Positions 9,120 through 16,556 of a stretch of 64,000 nt of DNA are shown here, one piece after another. The stretch spans positions 21,493 to 85,492 of the forward strand of contig JAWKZQ010000012.1 in the NCBI GenBank assembly GCA_041395865.1, written 5' to 3'. Position numbers and translations under genes: made by a program. Position 1 is the first letter of the stretch. Each line of letters begins with the position of its first letter. Source of the DNA: IMCC2047 sp041395865. Its GTDB lineage: Bacteria > Pseudomonadota > Gammaproteobacteria > Pseudomonadales > IMCC2047. The notes below the pieces were generated by a model. That model was not told the origin of the DNA. It did no database searches and worked only from the letters and a program-made list of their open reading frames with translations.

Positions 9120-9912
9120 ATGCCAGGAAAAACCATTAACCTATCCATTGGAAATCTGGGCGAAGACATCAAAGCCCTATCGCAATCCAGCGAAATCGAA
9201 GCGCCCATATCCCTGTTTCACGGGCTGTCCGAGGAAAGCCTGCAAAACCTGTTATCCAACTCCACTGTTCGCTCCGTTGAACAGGGTCGCGAAATCATTC
9301 AACCAGGGTGACGAGGTTAAATTCCTGTACTTTATTATTGATGGCAGCGTCAAAACCCTGCGCTCCAGCATAGAAGGCGACGAAGCCACCATACGCATGC
9401 TCAAGGCTGGCGACACCTTTATGGATGCCGTGATATTTATGGGCGGCACATCACCGATTCGGGCCACCGCATTAAAACCCAGCAAGCTGCTGATGATTCC
9501 GGCCCCCGTTATTCGCCAGCAAGTCCTTCGCGACGGTCAATTAGGCGAAAATCTCCTGCATATTGTGACCTGGCACTACAAGAACGCCATGCAGCAGATT
9601 GACAGCATTGTCACCAAAACGCCCGTTGAGCGCCTCGGCTACTATTTCCTCAAGCTGCATATGGACCAAAACCCGGAGTCGCTGGATATTGAATTGCCTT
9701 TCCAGAAATCCATGATTGCCAACCACCTGGGCATGAAACCGGAAACCTTCTCCCGTGCGCTGAAAAAGCTCAGGGAGATGGGCATCGAAGTGGATCATGA
9801 ACGCATCAGCCTGCGCGACGCCTACACCCTGTGCCACTTTTGCGACCCTGATACGGCCTATACCTGCCCCAAACAGGGCACGCCGGACTGTAACCCTGGC
9901 GATTGCCGCTAA
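9120..9912 (+). pseudogene. Crp/Fnr-family (Dnr-like) regulator, frameshifted by one G
   Basis: Anaerobic/nitrogen-oxide type transcription regulator. From 9120 the frame gives MPGKTINLSIGNLGEDIKAL through EQGREIIQPG and hits TGA at 9309-9311; one base over, it continues DEVKFLYFIIDGSVKTL to 9912. Removing one G of GGG at 9306-9308 restores a 263-residue protein with a cyclic-nucleotide-like sensor domain and a C-terminal HTH (SMIANHLGMKPETFSRALKK). It lacks the N-terminal cysteines of Fnr/Anr, so it is closer to Dnr/NnrR. Oddly, its C terminus carries five cysteines spaced C-x2-C-x7-C-x7-C-x4-C. Stops overlap with moeA (convergent). Status as true mutation is uncertain. Confidence 0.8.
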
Positions 9913-11144
9913 TCGGGTAAAAACGGAAAAAAATCCACTAAATCGCCCGGGCTGATTTCAGCAACACCTTCGGCAGCAACGACCCAGCCATTAGCCCGCA
10001 TAAAAGCACTAACCATGAAGGACTGCTGTTTCTGCAGGATTTCAACCTGCTGGATAGCATTGGCCTCGTCCTGCAAAACAGCTCGTAGAAACATCCTGAA
10101 TTCTGCTTTTTTACTGGTTGCCCCATGCTTAAGCACAGTCCGCCTGGGCGTTTCGGGCGGCAAACCCAACATTGCCCGCATTAACGGGTAAACAAAGAAA
10201 CGTAATCCTGCTGCACTGGCGACAGGATTCCCCGGCAAGCCAATGAAAAAGGGTCCGTTATCAGCCAAACGGGCAAATAAAAGAGGTTTGCCGGGCCGCA
10301 TTTTCACTTTATGGAATAAAATTTCGGCGCCCTGCGCCTCCAGCTCAGCCCGGATAAAGTCGCAGACACCCGCCGAGACAGCGCCCGTTGTTACCAGAAT
10401 ATCCGGTTTACTGGCCAGCATTTCAGCCAACTTGCCCCTAAAGGCTTCTGGCTCATCGGCAACGGTACCGAAAAAATCTGCTTCCGCCCCCAAAGCCGGT
10501 AACATTTCGCGCAGATAAGGCGCACTGGCATTATAAATTTGCCCCGGTTTTAAGGTTTTTCCCAGTTCGTCAACAACCTCCAGTCCGGTTGAAAGTACCG
10601 CCACCCGAGGTCGACACATGACATCCACCTCGGCAATACCCAGGGTAGCCAGCGGCAAAATCTGGTTCACAGTTAAGGCCGTGCCTGCATTTAGCAACAG
10701 CTCGCCTTGCACAAAATCGGCACCTGCCAGCCGCACATTACTGCCGATACAAGAAGGCGCCCAGAAAACCGCATATTCATGCTGTTTTTCCGTATTTTCC
10801 ACGGCCACCACCGTGTCACAACCCGGCGGCATCGGCGCCCCCGTCATAATTTCATAGCAGTGACCCGGCTCCACGGCTTGTAGCGGGGCCGGTTCACCCG
10901 CAAGGATTCGGCCAACTATTTTCAAATGCACCGGCCTTTGATGACTCGCTCTAACCAGATCATCAGACAGAAGCGCATAACCGTCCATTGCGGAATTATC
11001 AAAGGGCTGGTTAGCCATCGGTGCCATCACCTCTGTAGCACTGACTCGTCCTGCAATTTTCTCAAGTGACACCTTCTCGCAACCGAGCCTGTAGGCCTGC
11101 CCGCACTGACGAACCACATCAATAGCGTCTTCATAACTGATCAT
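9909..11144 (-). CDS. moeA: Molybdopterin molybdenumtransferase MoeA
   Basis: Inserts molybdate into adenylylated molybdopterin, the last step in making molybdenum cofactor, which NarG needs. The 411-residue protein shows the MoeA motifs PFDNSAMDGYAL, MTGAPMPPGCDTVV, LVTTGAVSAG and GLPGNPVAS, with the C-terminal MoeA domain IV. Start at 11144 is preceded by GGATAT. A perfect Fnr/Dnr box (11207-11220) lies upstream with a TGATAT -10 about one and a half turns downstream, so expression is probably induced with nitrate respiration. Confidence 0.95.
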   Translation of the reverse strand: MISYEDAIDVVRQCGQAYRLGCEKVSLEKIAGRVSATEVMAPMANQPFDNSAMDGYALLSDDLVRASHQRPVHLKIVGRILAGEPAPLQAVEPGHCYEIMTGAPMPPGCDTVVAVENTEKQHEYAVFWAPSCIGSNVRLAGADFVQGELLLNAGTALTVNQILPLATLGIAEVDVMCRPRVAVLSTGLEVVDELGKTLKPGQIYNASAPYLREMLPALGAEADFFGTVADEPEAFRGKLAEMLASKPDILVTTGAVSAGVCDFIRAELEAQGAEILFHKVKMRPGKPLLFARLADNGPFFIGLPGNPVASAAGLRFFVYPLMRAMLGLPPETPRRTVLKHGATSKKAEFRMFLRAVLQDEANAIQQVEILQKQQSFMVSAFMRANGWVVAAEGVAEISPGDLVDFFPFLPD

Positions 11145-11206
11145 AGCAATATCCTATGGAGAACTTTACGTAGCGCATATCAGACCAGCCGACGCCGACA
11201 CCGGCC

Positions 11207-11220
11207 TTGACTAAAGTCAA
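11207..11220 (-). promoter_or_regulatory. Fnr/Dnr-type box, moeA promoter
   Basis: TTGACTAAAGTCAA, perfect TTGAC-N4-GTCAA palindrome. On the minus strand TGATAT (11177-11182) lies where a -10 element would be if the box is centred near -41 to -43, the class II activator position. Confidence 0.75.
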
Positions 11221-11279
11221 CTTCCGCCAACAGCCCCCCAACGCTTAAACGCATCAACATGGCAAATTAATTCCAGCGG

Positions 11280-11293
11280 TTGACTCTGGTCAA
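11280..11293 (+). promoter_or_regulatory. Fnr/Dnr-type box, porin promoter
   Basis: TTGACTCTGGTCAA, a second perfect palindrome. AATAAT at 11316-11321 falls exactly where a -10 should be for a box centred at -41.5 (predicted transcription start about 11328, 31 nt before the porin ATG). Confidence 0.75.
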
Positions 11294-11358
11294 GGTCAGG
11301 GCATACCACCAGACCAATAATGGCTCCAGTTTAAATGAACCCACAAGGAGTTCCCGAC

Positions 11359-12615
11359 ATGTTGAAAAAGACCGTCATTTCCGGAACAGCCTCACTTGCA
11401 TTATCGTCCTTTCTCGGTGCAGGCTCCCTACCCGCTCAGGCAGAATTTCTTCCCGCGGACGGCTTTTATGCCGACGTCCGGATTCGCCATGAAAATGTTG
11501 ATCAGGACGGCATTGCAAAAGAAGCCAATGCCAACACGATCCGCACTAAATTTGGTTACAAATCCGGGGTAGCCAGTGGCTTCCAATTCTTAATTGAAGG
11601 CGAAGATGTTGCCAGCATTGGCAGCACCAAGTTTAACGACACGCTGAATGGTAAAGGAATGTACCCCGTTGTTGCCGATCCTGTAGGCACAGAACTCAAC
11701 CAGGCATGGCTGGCTTACACCGGCTTTGAGGATACACTCATCAAGGCAGGTCGCCAGGGCATCAACTTGGACAACCAGCGTTTTATTGGCACTGTAGGCT
11801 GGCGCCAGAATGACCAGACTTACGATGCATTGCTGCTGAACAACACTTCATTCGATAAACTGTCCCTGTCTTTAATTGGCATCAAGAAAGTTCATCGCAT
11901 TTTTGGCGAGGACGCGCCGGGTGTACGGGATATCATTGATACGCACAGTTATGCGGCAAATGCGAGTTATAAGCTCTCGGATTCACTCACCGCAACCGGT
12001 TATGGCTATTTTCTGGACCATGACGACATGGCGGCCTACGGCCTGTCTTCAAAAACCTACGGCGTGAGATTAACCGGGAATACCCCTCTGAACGATGCCT
12101 GGAAGCTGGTTTACGAGGCCGAAATAGCGGAACAATCCGACTACAAGGACAATCCCTCCGATTACGATGCGACCTACTACCATATTGCACCTGCCATAAC
12201 AGGGAAAGGCTGGACCTTTGGCGTAGGCTTTGAGTCCCTTGAAGGCGATGGCTCAAGTGCTTTCCAAACCCCCTTCGCTACGCTGCATAAATTCAATGGC
12301 TGGGCGGACAAATTCCTGACCACACCGGCAGACGGCCTTGAGGACTTATATGCCAAAATCGTTTATGTCGTAAACGGTCAGGGCAATCTGCTGGACAATA
12401 CCAAAATTGTCGCGATGTACCATGAATTTGACGCCGAAGACAGCAGCGCTAACTACGGGGACGAGCTTGATATCGCCATCAGTCACCCGCTGAATGTAAG
12501 CAGTATCTCATGGATAAAAGAAGGCGCTGTCCTCCTGAAATATGCGGACTACAACGCGGATGATTTTGCCACTGACACTAAAAAGCTGTGGCTAGAAACA
12601 TCCTTTAAGTTTTAA
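11359..12615 (+). CDS. Outer-membrane beta-barrel porin (alginate-export-like family)
   Basis: Probable outer-membrane channel of 418 residues. It has a Sec signal peptide (MLKKTVISGTASLALSSFLG, cleavage after AQA) and ends in Phe (SFKF), the usual barrel-assembly signal. Alternating amphipathic strands with aromatic girdles run throughout; it resembles the porin family that includes alginate-export-type and OprD-like short barrels. The ATG at 11359 is preceded by AAGGAG; an upstream in-frame ATG at 11335 has no such site. The Fnr/Dnr box upstream suggests it is made under denitrifying conditions, perhaps for nitrate or nitrite passage. Substrate is unknown. Confidence 0.75.
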   Translation: MLKKTVISGTASLALSSFLGAGSLPAQAEFLPADGFYADVRIRHENVDQDGIAKEANANTIRTKFGYKSGVASGFQFLIEGEDVASIGSTKFNDTLNGKGMYPVVADPVGTELNQAWLAYTGFEDTLIKAGRQGINLDNQRFIGTVGWRQNDQTYDALLLNNTSFDKLSLSLIGIKKVHRIFGEDAPGVRDIIDTHSYAANASYKLSDSLTATGYGYFLDHDDMAAYGLSSKTYGVRLTGNTPLNDAWKLVYEAEIAEQSDYKDNPSDYDATYYHIAPAITGKGWTFGVGFESLEGDGSSAFQTPFATLHKFNGWADKFLTTPADGLEDLYAKIVYVVNGQGNLLDNTKIVAMYHEFDAEDSSANYGDELDIAISHPLNVSSISWIKEGAVLLKYADYNADDFATDTKKLWLETSFKF

Positions 12616-12630
12616 TTGCTTTAGTTTTGG

Positions 12631-12650
12631 GCAGCACCATGCTGCTTTTA
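12631..12650 (+). terminator. Weak terminator after porin
   Basis: GCAGC-ACCAT-GCTGC stem followed by TTTTA, 16 nt after the porin stop codon. Confidence 0.55.
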
Positions 12651-12786
12651 TCCCAGGGTGTGCTTAATCTCACAAATTACAGAGGTTTTTCCCGATAAAA
12701 AGCAACGCCGGATATTGTGTTTCTCCACCCCCTGAACACAGGCTGGCGATGGTCTGCCCAGTTTTACAAACAAATCTTCTCCTCGC

Positions 12787-12836
12787 TTTACCGTGAGCGG
12801 CCTGCATGAATCCCGGCAGGCCGTCTCACCGGTAAA
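12787..12836 (+). promoter_or_regulatory. Long hairpin in leader of small unknown gene
   Basis: TTTACC-GTGAG-CGGCCTGC pairs with GCAGGCCG-CTCAC-GGTAAA with two single-base bulges, giving about 19 bp of stem ending 23 nt before the ATG at 12860. No T-tract follows on the plus strand, so it is not a simple terminator. I could not match it to a known riboswitch. Confidence 0.5.
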
Positions 12837-12859
12837 ACCAGCCATAAAGGAAGCATTCC

Positions 12860-13243
12860 ATGATCGCCAACTTTGCCGACCTACTTAAAATGGCCTCCTC
12901 TCAAGAGCAGCCGCAACGACTCCTGTTATTATTTGCTCATGCCGAAAGTGCCCGAAAAAAAGCCAGCAAAAAGCAGCGCGGCACAATTACGCCGGTTATG
13001 TGCGTAGACAAACTACCCGAGGAAATTGACTCCTTCGAAGCATTAGTCGCTGAAGCCGACAGCATTAATACCGGCTGGAATTTCATTATCATTGCCGGCC
13101 TAAGCGGCAACCAGGGAAAAGCACCAACCCCCGAAGAAGCCGACCCTTACCTGAACCAAATGGTTAACGGGTTAGCCGCAGGCGAAAGCCTGTCACGCTA
13201 CATAGTCTTTGATCGGGAACAAAGCCCAATTCTGATGCAGTAA
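12860..13243 (+). CDS. Small conserved-looking protein of unknown function
   Basis: 127 residues, soluble, no signal peptide or membrane segment. It begins MIANFADLLKMASSQEQPQR, contains LLLLFAHAESARKKASKKQR and a conserved-looking hydrophobic core WNFIIIAGLSG, and ends SRYIVFDREQSPILMQ. An AAGGAAG ribosome-binding site precedes the ATG. Proteins of this kind are sometimes auto-labelled 'ribonucleotide reductase subunit alpha'; nothing in the sequence supports that activity. It lies between the denitrification porin and the multi-hairpin RNA, and has a structured leader. Likely a real gene; function unknown. Confidence 0.7.
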   Translation: MIANFADLLKMASSQEQPQRLLLLFAHAESARKKASKKQRGTITPVMCVDKLPEEIDSFEALVAEADSINTGWNFIIIAGLSGNQGKAPTPEEADPYLNQMVNGLAAGESLSRYIVFDREQSPILMQ

Positions 13244-13374
13244 TATTTTTCGGCGCAAAGTCTAGACACCCAGCTCACCAACAATTGGCAGGCTTTCAAA
13301 GCTCAGCCAATCCCTCCCTGCAAGCAGGCAAGGTTGTCCTGCGCTTTCCTAAAACCACCCAGAACCCTATTGAG

Positions 13375-13389
13375 TTTACTGACAGTAAA
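13375..13389. promoter_or_regulatory. Palindromic operator copy 1 (TTTACT-N3-AGTAAA)
   Basis: TTTACTGACAGTAAA preceded by GAG. The same 6+6 palindrome with the same GAG prefix recurs 43 bp downstream. This suggests a dimeric repressor or activator controlling the RNA locus that follows; the cognate protein is not identified. Confidence 0.5.
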
Positions 13390-13417
13390 AAAATTCGGCG
13401 CAAGGTTTACCTAAGAG

Positions 13418-13432
13418 TTTACTTATAGTAAA
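13418..13432. promoter_or_regulatory. Palindromic operator copy 2 (TTTACT-N3-AGTAAA)
   Basis: TTTACTTATAGTAAA preceded by GAG, identical in both half-sites to copy 1, with the two centres 43 bp (about four helical turns) apart. Confidence 0.5.
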
Positions 13433-13526
13433 TTAATTTGCACTTAAGTAATACGAGTTACCTCGAAAGTGATACTGGCCTTGCTTGACGGGGCTTAGGG
13501 AAAATAAGACAGGTAACAAGAACAAT

Positions 13527-13768
13527 AGTAACAGTACCCTCTACAGCTGTTACTGTTTAGCACGAAGGTTGCACTCCTCAACCTTTTTGCGCCAGGAAAC
13601 AACGACTGCCCTAACAGTTGTTGTTTCTGTGTAGAAGATGTCCTCCAACATCAAACTCTACACAGGTAACGGTTATGCAACATTGGCCGTTACATAAAAA
13701 AGTAGTGACTGCCCTCACAGTCACTACTCTTGCCACTTTGAGTGCCCGCCTTGCGCGGGCACTTTTTT
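13527..13768 (+). ncRNA. Candidate structured RNA: tandem stem-loops with C-rich loops and a terminator
   Basis: Six consecutive stem-loops end in a strong terminator. H1 13527-13554 (loop CCCTC), H2 13565-13585 (loop CACTCCT), H3 13596-13627 (loop CCCTAA), H4 13629-13663 (loop CCTCCA), H5 13666-13693 (stem GTAACGG/CCGTTAC), H6 13701-13728 (11-bp perfect stem, loop CCCTCA), terminator 13741-13768 (GTGCCCGC...GCGGGCAC then T6). H3 and H6 share GACTGCCCT-A/C-ACAGT. Pyrimidine-rich loops exposed on stems are the hallmark of small RNAs that pair with Shine-Dalgarno sequences; that role is inference. The poly-T fixes the strand as plus. No coding frame here has a plausible protein. It runs convergently towards nhaD. 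Confidence 0.7.
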
Positions 13769-13857
13769 GCGCGCCGGTATTCTACCGAATCACGAGCGGT
13801 TATTCACCTGATTCAATCGCATTTTGCGACCTCCTCAAGCCAGGATAATCGAGCCCC

Positions 13858-15246
13858 CTAACCATTTATCAGAAAATGCACATAAATACTGCTCAGGTAG
13901 CCAAGCGCGATCACCGGCATCCACTTAAGGTGTCCAAAAAATGTATAGTGGCCTCGCGCCTGCCCCATCAACGCAACGCCTGCCGCCGAGCCGATGGATA
14001 ACAGGCTGCCACCCACGCCAGCCGTTAAGGTAACAAGCAGCCATTGGGTTTCATCCATCGCGGGATTCATCGTCAATACGGCAAACATCACCGGGATATT
14101 GTCAACGATTGCCGACATGAGCCCCACCAGCACATTGGCGGTAGTCGCCCCCAACTCGCCATAAATAAAGCCTGACGCCAGGCCGAGATAGCCAATAAAA
14201 CCAAGCCCGCCAACAGCGAGAATCACTCCATAGAAGAAGAACAGGGTGTCCCATTCGGCCTTGGCAATCTTATCGAAAATATCAAAACCTTCTTCGGCAT
14301 CGCTGCCCGGAGGAATATCGGTACTATCCGCCATGTGATACCGTCTGCGTAGGTAGTAGGCATAAAACTTCAGGTAAGCCAGCCCCAGCATCATGCCAAA
14401 TACCGGGGGAATATGCAGGAAGTTGTGGAAGCTGACGGCTGTCACAATGGTCGCCAAAAACAGTGCGACAATCGGCAAACCGCCGGGTTTTAACGCTTTC
14501 TCGTCGGTATTACAGCTTTGCGGGTGGCCAGCCGGCAGGGCAAAGTGCATAAAGACAGCCGGTACCAGATAGTTCACCGCCGAAGGAACGAACAGTTTAA
14601 AGAAGGTCGCAAACTCCAGGATTCCCTTCTGCCAAACCATCAGGGTGGTAATATCGCCAAAAGGACTAAAAGCTCCGCCGGCATTGGCGGCCACAACGAT
14701 GCTAATGCAGGAAAGGGTTATAAACTTCGGTTGTCCCTGGCCGACGGTCATGACCACGGCGCACATAATCAGGGCAGTGGTTAAATTATCGGCCACGGGC
14801 GAAATAAAGAATGCCAGAATGCCCGTAATCCAGAACAGGGCCCGGTAACTCAGCCCTTTGGCCACCAGCCAGTTACGCAGCTCATTGAAGACCCCGCGCT
14901 CAATCATGGCATTGATATAGGTCATCGCCACCAGCAGAAAGAAAAACAGCTCGGCGTATTCAAGGAAGTTGTGTCGAATACCTTCTTCCACCGAATGCAG
15001 CAGGCCATTGCTGTTATAGGCGATGGCAATGAGCACCCAGATAATACCGGCTGCCAGGAGCACCGGTTTGGATTTTCTGAGGTGAATTCGTTCTTCCAGG
15101 ATAACCAGGCTATAAGCCAGCACAAAAACTGCAATCGCAGCGTAACCAACCCAGCTTATCGTTAAATCTAGGCCTGCTTCCCCAGCGGAACCCCATGAAT
15201 AACAGGGAGCCAGCAGAGTCAACAGAAATACAAGCAGCGCTTTCAT
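13858..15246 (-). CDS. nhaD: NhaD-type Na+/H+ antiporter
   Basis: Inner-membrane sodium/proton antiporter of the ion-transporter superfamily, 462 residues with about 12 hydrophobic segments. It has an N-terminal signal-like segment, the conserved ISPVADNLTTALIM and ANAGGAFSPFGDITTLMVW stretches, and the C-terminal SAIVDNIPVMFAVL and GSLLSIGSAAGVALMGQA repeats of the two inverted halves. Such antiporters are common in marine and haloalkaliphilic gammaproteobacteria. Located inside the nitrate region but with no Fnr box. A long hairpin sits in its 5' leader. Confidence 0.92.
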   Translation of the reverse strand: MKALLVFLLTLLAPCYSWGSAGEAGLDLTISWVGYAAIAVFVLAYSLVILEERIHLRKSKPVLLAAGIIWVLIAIAYNSNGLLHSVEEGIRHNFLEYAELFFFLLVAMTYINAMIERGVFNELRNWLVAKGLSYRALFWITGILAFFISPVADNLTTALIMCAVVMTVGQGQPKFITLSCISIVVAANAGGAFSPFGDITTLMVWQKGILEFATFFKLFVPSAVNYLVPAVFMHFALPAGHPQSCNTDEKALKPGGLPIVALFLATIVTAVSFHNFLHIPPVFGMMLGLAYLKFYAYYLRRRYHMADSTDIPPGSDAEEGFDIFDKIAKAEWDTLFFFYGVILAVGGLGFIGYLGLASGFIYGELGATTANVLVGLMSAIVDNIPVMFAVLTMNPAMDETQWLLVTLTAGVGGSLLSIGSAAGVALMGQARGHYTFFGHLKWMPVIALGYLSSIYVHFLING

Positions 15247-15289
15247 TAAAGGGCCTCAATTGAATAATGGCGTGAAGTACTAAAAAGCA

Positions 15290-15340
15290 ATGGTCTTTCG
15301 CCGCGGGAAAATGCCCCACTTTGGCGACGAAAGCAACCAT
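15290..15340 (-). promoter_or_regulatory. Long hairpin in nhaD leader
   Basis: On the minus strand ATGGT..CTTTCG.CGCC pairs with GGCG.CGAAAG.ACCAT around a G-rich/C-rich inner loop, 44 nt before the nhaD start. Na+- or Li+-sensing riboswitches are known upstream of such antiporters, but I could not match this to a consensus. Confidence 0.4.
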
Positions 15341-15346
15341 AAAACG

Positions 15347-15369
15347 AAGCCCGGATGTATGCCGGGCTT
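15347..15369. terminator. Hairpin, probable terminator or leader element
   Basis: AAGCCCGG-ATGTATG-CCGGGCTT. On the minus strand it is followed by CGTTTTATG, a poor T-tract, so it may end ppiC transcription before nhaD. Confidence 0.5.
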
Positions 15370-15403
15370 ATCAATACACAGGTTTTTCTATCAACCCTGT
15401 TTA

Positions 15404-15683
15404 CTAGGGCCTGCTAACACTAATTGAAATATCACTGCTGAACGTTATTTTTCCTTCCACAAGGCGTTACGAACGTGGTGTAGCCAGCTACATAAGTGAG
15501 TAACAACACCGTGGAAGGGAAAAATAGCTTCAGCCTTTTTATCAATAAAAGGGGTTAAGGCTAAAAAGCACCATACTGCGTTATTCGTCGTTCATTTGGA
15601 GTAGCCCAATCTCTCTCCTCATGCCTTGCCTGGCGTTTTTTTAGCTTTAACAGAGTCTTTCAATTAGTGTTAACAGGCCCTAG
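15404..15683. mobile_element. MITE (miniature inverted-repeat element), 280 bp, IS630-like ends
   Basis: Terminal inverted repeats of 26 bp with one mismatch: the left end reads CTAGGGCCTGCTAACACTAA and the right end is its complement. Both ends sit in CTAG, the preferred IS630/Tc1-mariner target whose TA is duplicated. Internally a second inverted repeat (TTATTTTTCCTTCCAC / GTGGAAGGGAAAAATA) folds the element further. There is no open reading frame for a transposase. It inserted 3 nt after the ppiC stop codon, between ppiC and nhaD. Confidence 0.8.
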
Positions 15684-15686
15684 GAA

Positions 15687-16499
15687 TTAAATATGGATAT
15701 TTTCTTCGGCAAAACAAACTTGCACACCTTCTATCTCCGCCTGCTCGATCAGCCCCTGAATATAGGCCTGAATAGCCAGGTGTGATGCGCGGTTTACCAG
15801 GTATCCGCGGACTTTCTCGGCAACCATTGTGTATTCAAGCGGTTTACCTTCGATCTTGCGCGAGACATTAACGACATGAAACCCGTAACGCGATTCAACA
15901 GGCTGGGTAGCCAGCCCCTCCGGCAAAACCATCACTTGGCGCTCAAATTCAGGAACCGTTTGCCCTTTACTGATCTGCCCAAGCGAGCCGCCTGTTTCCT
16001 TGGAAGGACAAGCTGAAAAGGTTTTCGCCATTTCAGCAAAAAGATCCGGAGCAGCCTGCAGCTTCTCAATCATTTCCCGCGCCTTGATTTTCGCCTCATC
16101 GCGCCCTTCCAGGTCATCCTTGGCGACGGCAAGCAGGATATGATCCACCTCGATCAAAGGCAGTGTCATAAACTTGTTACGGTTATTTTCAAAAAAACGG
16201 ACGCAGTCCGCTTCGCTTGGATCATCATACTCAACGGCATCGGACATCAGTTTCTGGAAGATTTCCTCTTCGTTCTCCTCCGAAACACTCAAGCCCTGTT
16301 GCTCAGCCTGCTCAAGCAGCAACTGCCGAATGACCAGCGCCTGCCCGGCTTGCTGTATTGCCTGGTCCAGGTTGGTGCTGGGGTGATATTGCAGCTCCTG
16401 GGCCAGCTCCTTTTCATCAATCTGCACGCCATTGACCCGAATCACAGGTAAAGGCTGCGAAGGCGACGCATGGGAATGAGATCCACAACCAGTCATCAT
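15687..16499 (-). CDS. NifM-like PpiC-type peptidyl-prolyl cis-trans isomerase
   Basis: Parvulin-type foldase of 270 residues from the ATG at 16499 (GAGG ribosome-binding site); an upstream in-frame ATG at 16538 lacks one. It has a short N-terminal linker starting MMTGCGSHSH, a SurA-N-like helical part (DEKELAQELQYHP, RQLLLEQAEQQGLS), then the parvulin domain with VDHILLAV, CPSKETGGSLGQISKGQTVPEFE and GFHVVNVSRKIEG. No signal peptide, so probably cytoplasmic. It follows narI in the nar operon, a common position, and probably helps nitrate reductase folding. The second copy at 8177-8971 is frameshifted. Confidence 0.9.
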   Translation of the reverse strand: MMTGCGSHSHASPSQPLPVIRVNGVQIDEKELAQELQYHPSTNLDQAIQQAGQALVIRQLLLEQAEQQGLSVSEENEEEIFQKLMSDAVEYDDPSEADCVRFFENNRNKFMTLPLIEVDHILLAVAKDDLEGRDEAKIKAREMIEKLQAAPDLFAEMAKTFSACPSKETGGSLGQISKGQTVPEFERQVMVLPEGLATQPVESRYGFHVVNVSRKIEGKPLEYTMVAEKVRGYLVNRASHLAIQAYIQGLIEQAEIEGVQVCFAEENIHI

Positions 16500-16556
16500 C
16501 TTTTCCTCTGTAAGACACGGCACGGGGAAGCCTATCACCTCCCCGTGACCATAAGA

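Noticed and set aside
12648..12845. 65-codon minus-strand open frame between porin and small gene
   Set aside because: Overlaps the long hairpin, no homology or ribosome-binding site that I can recognise.
13618..13848. 76-codon plus-strand open frame across the RNA hairpins
   Set aside because: It runs through stem-loops and the terminator; amino-acid pattern does not resemble a protein.
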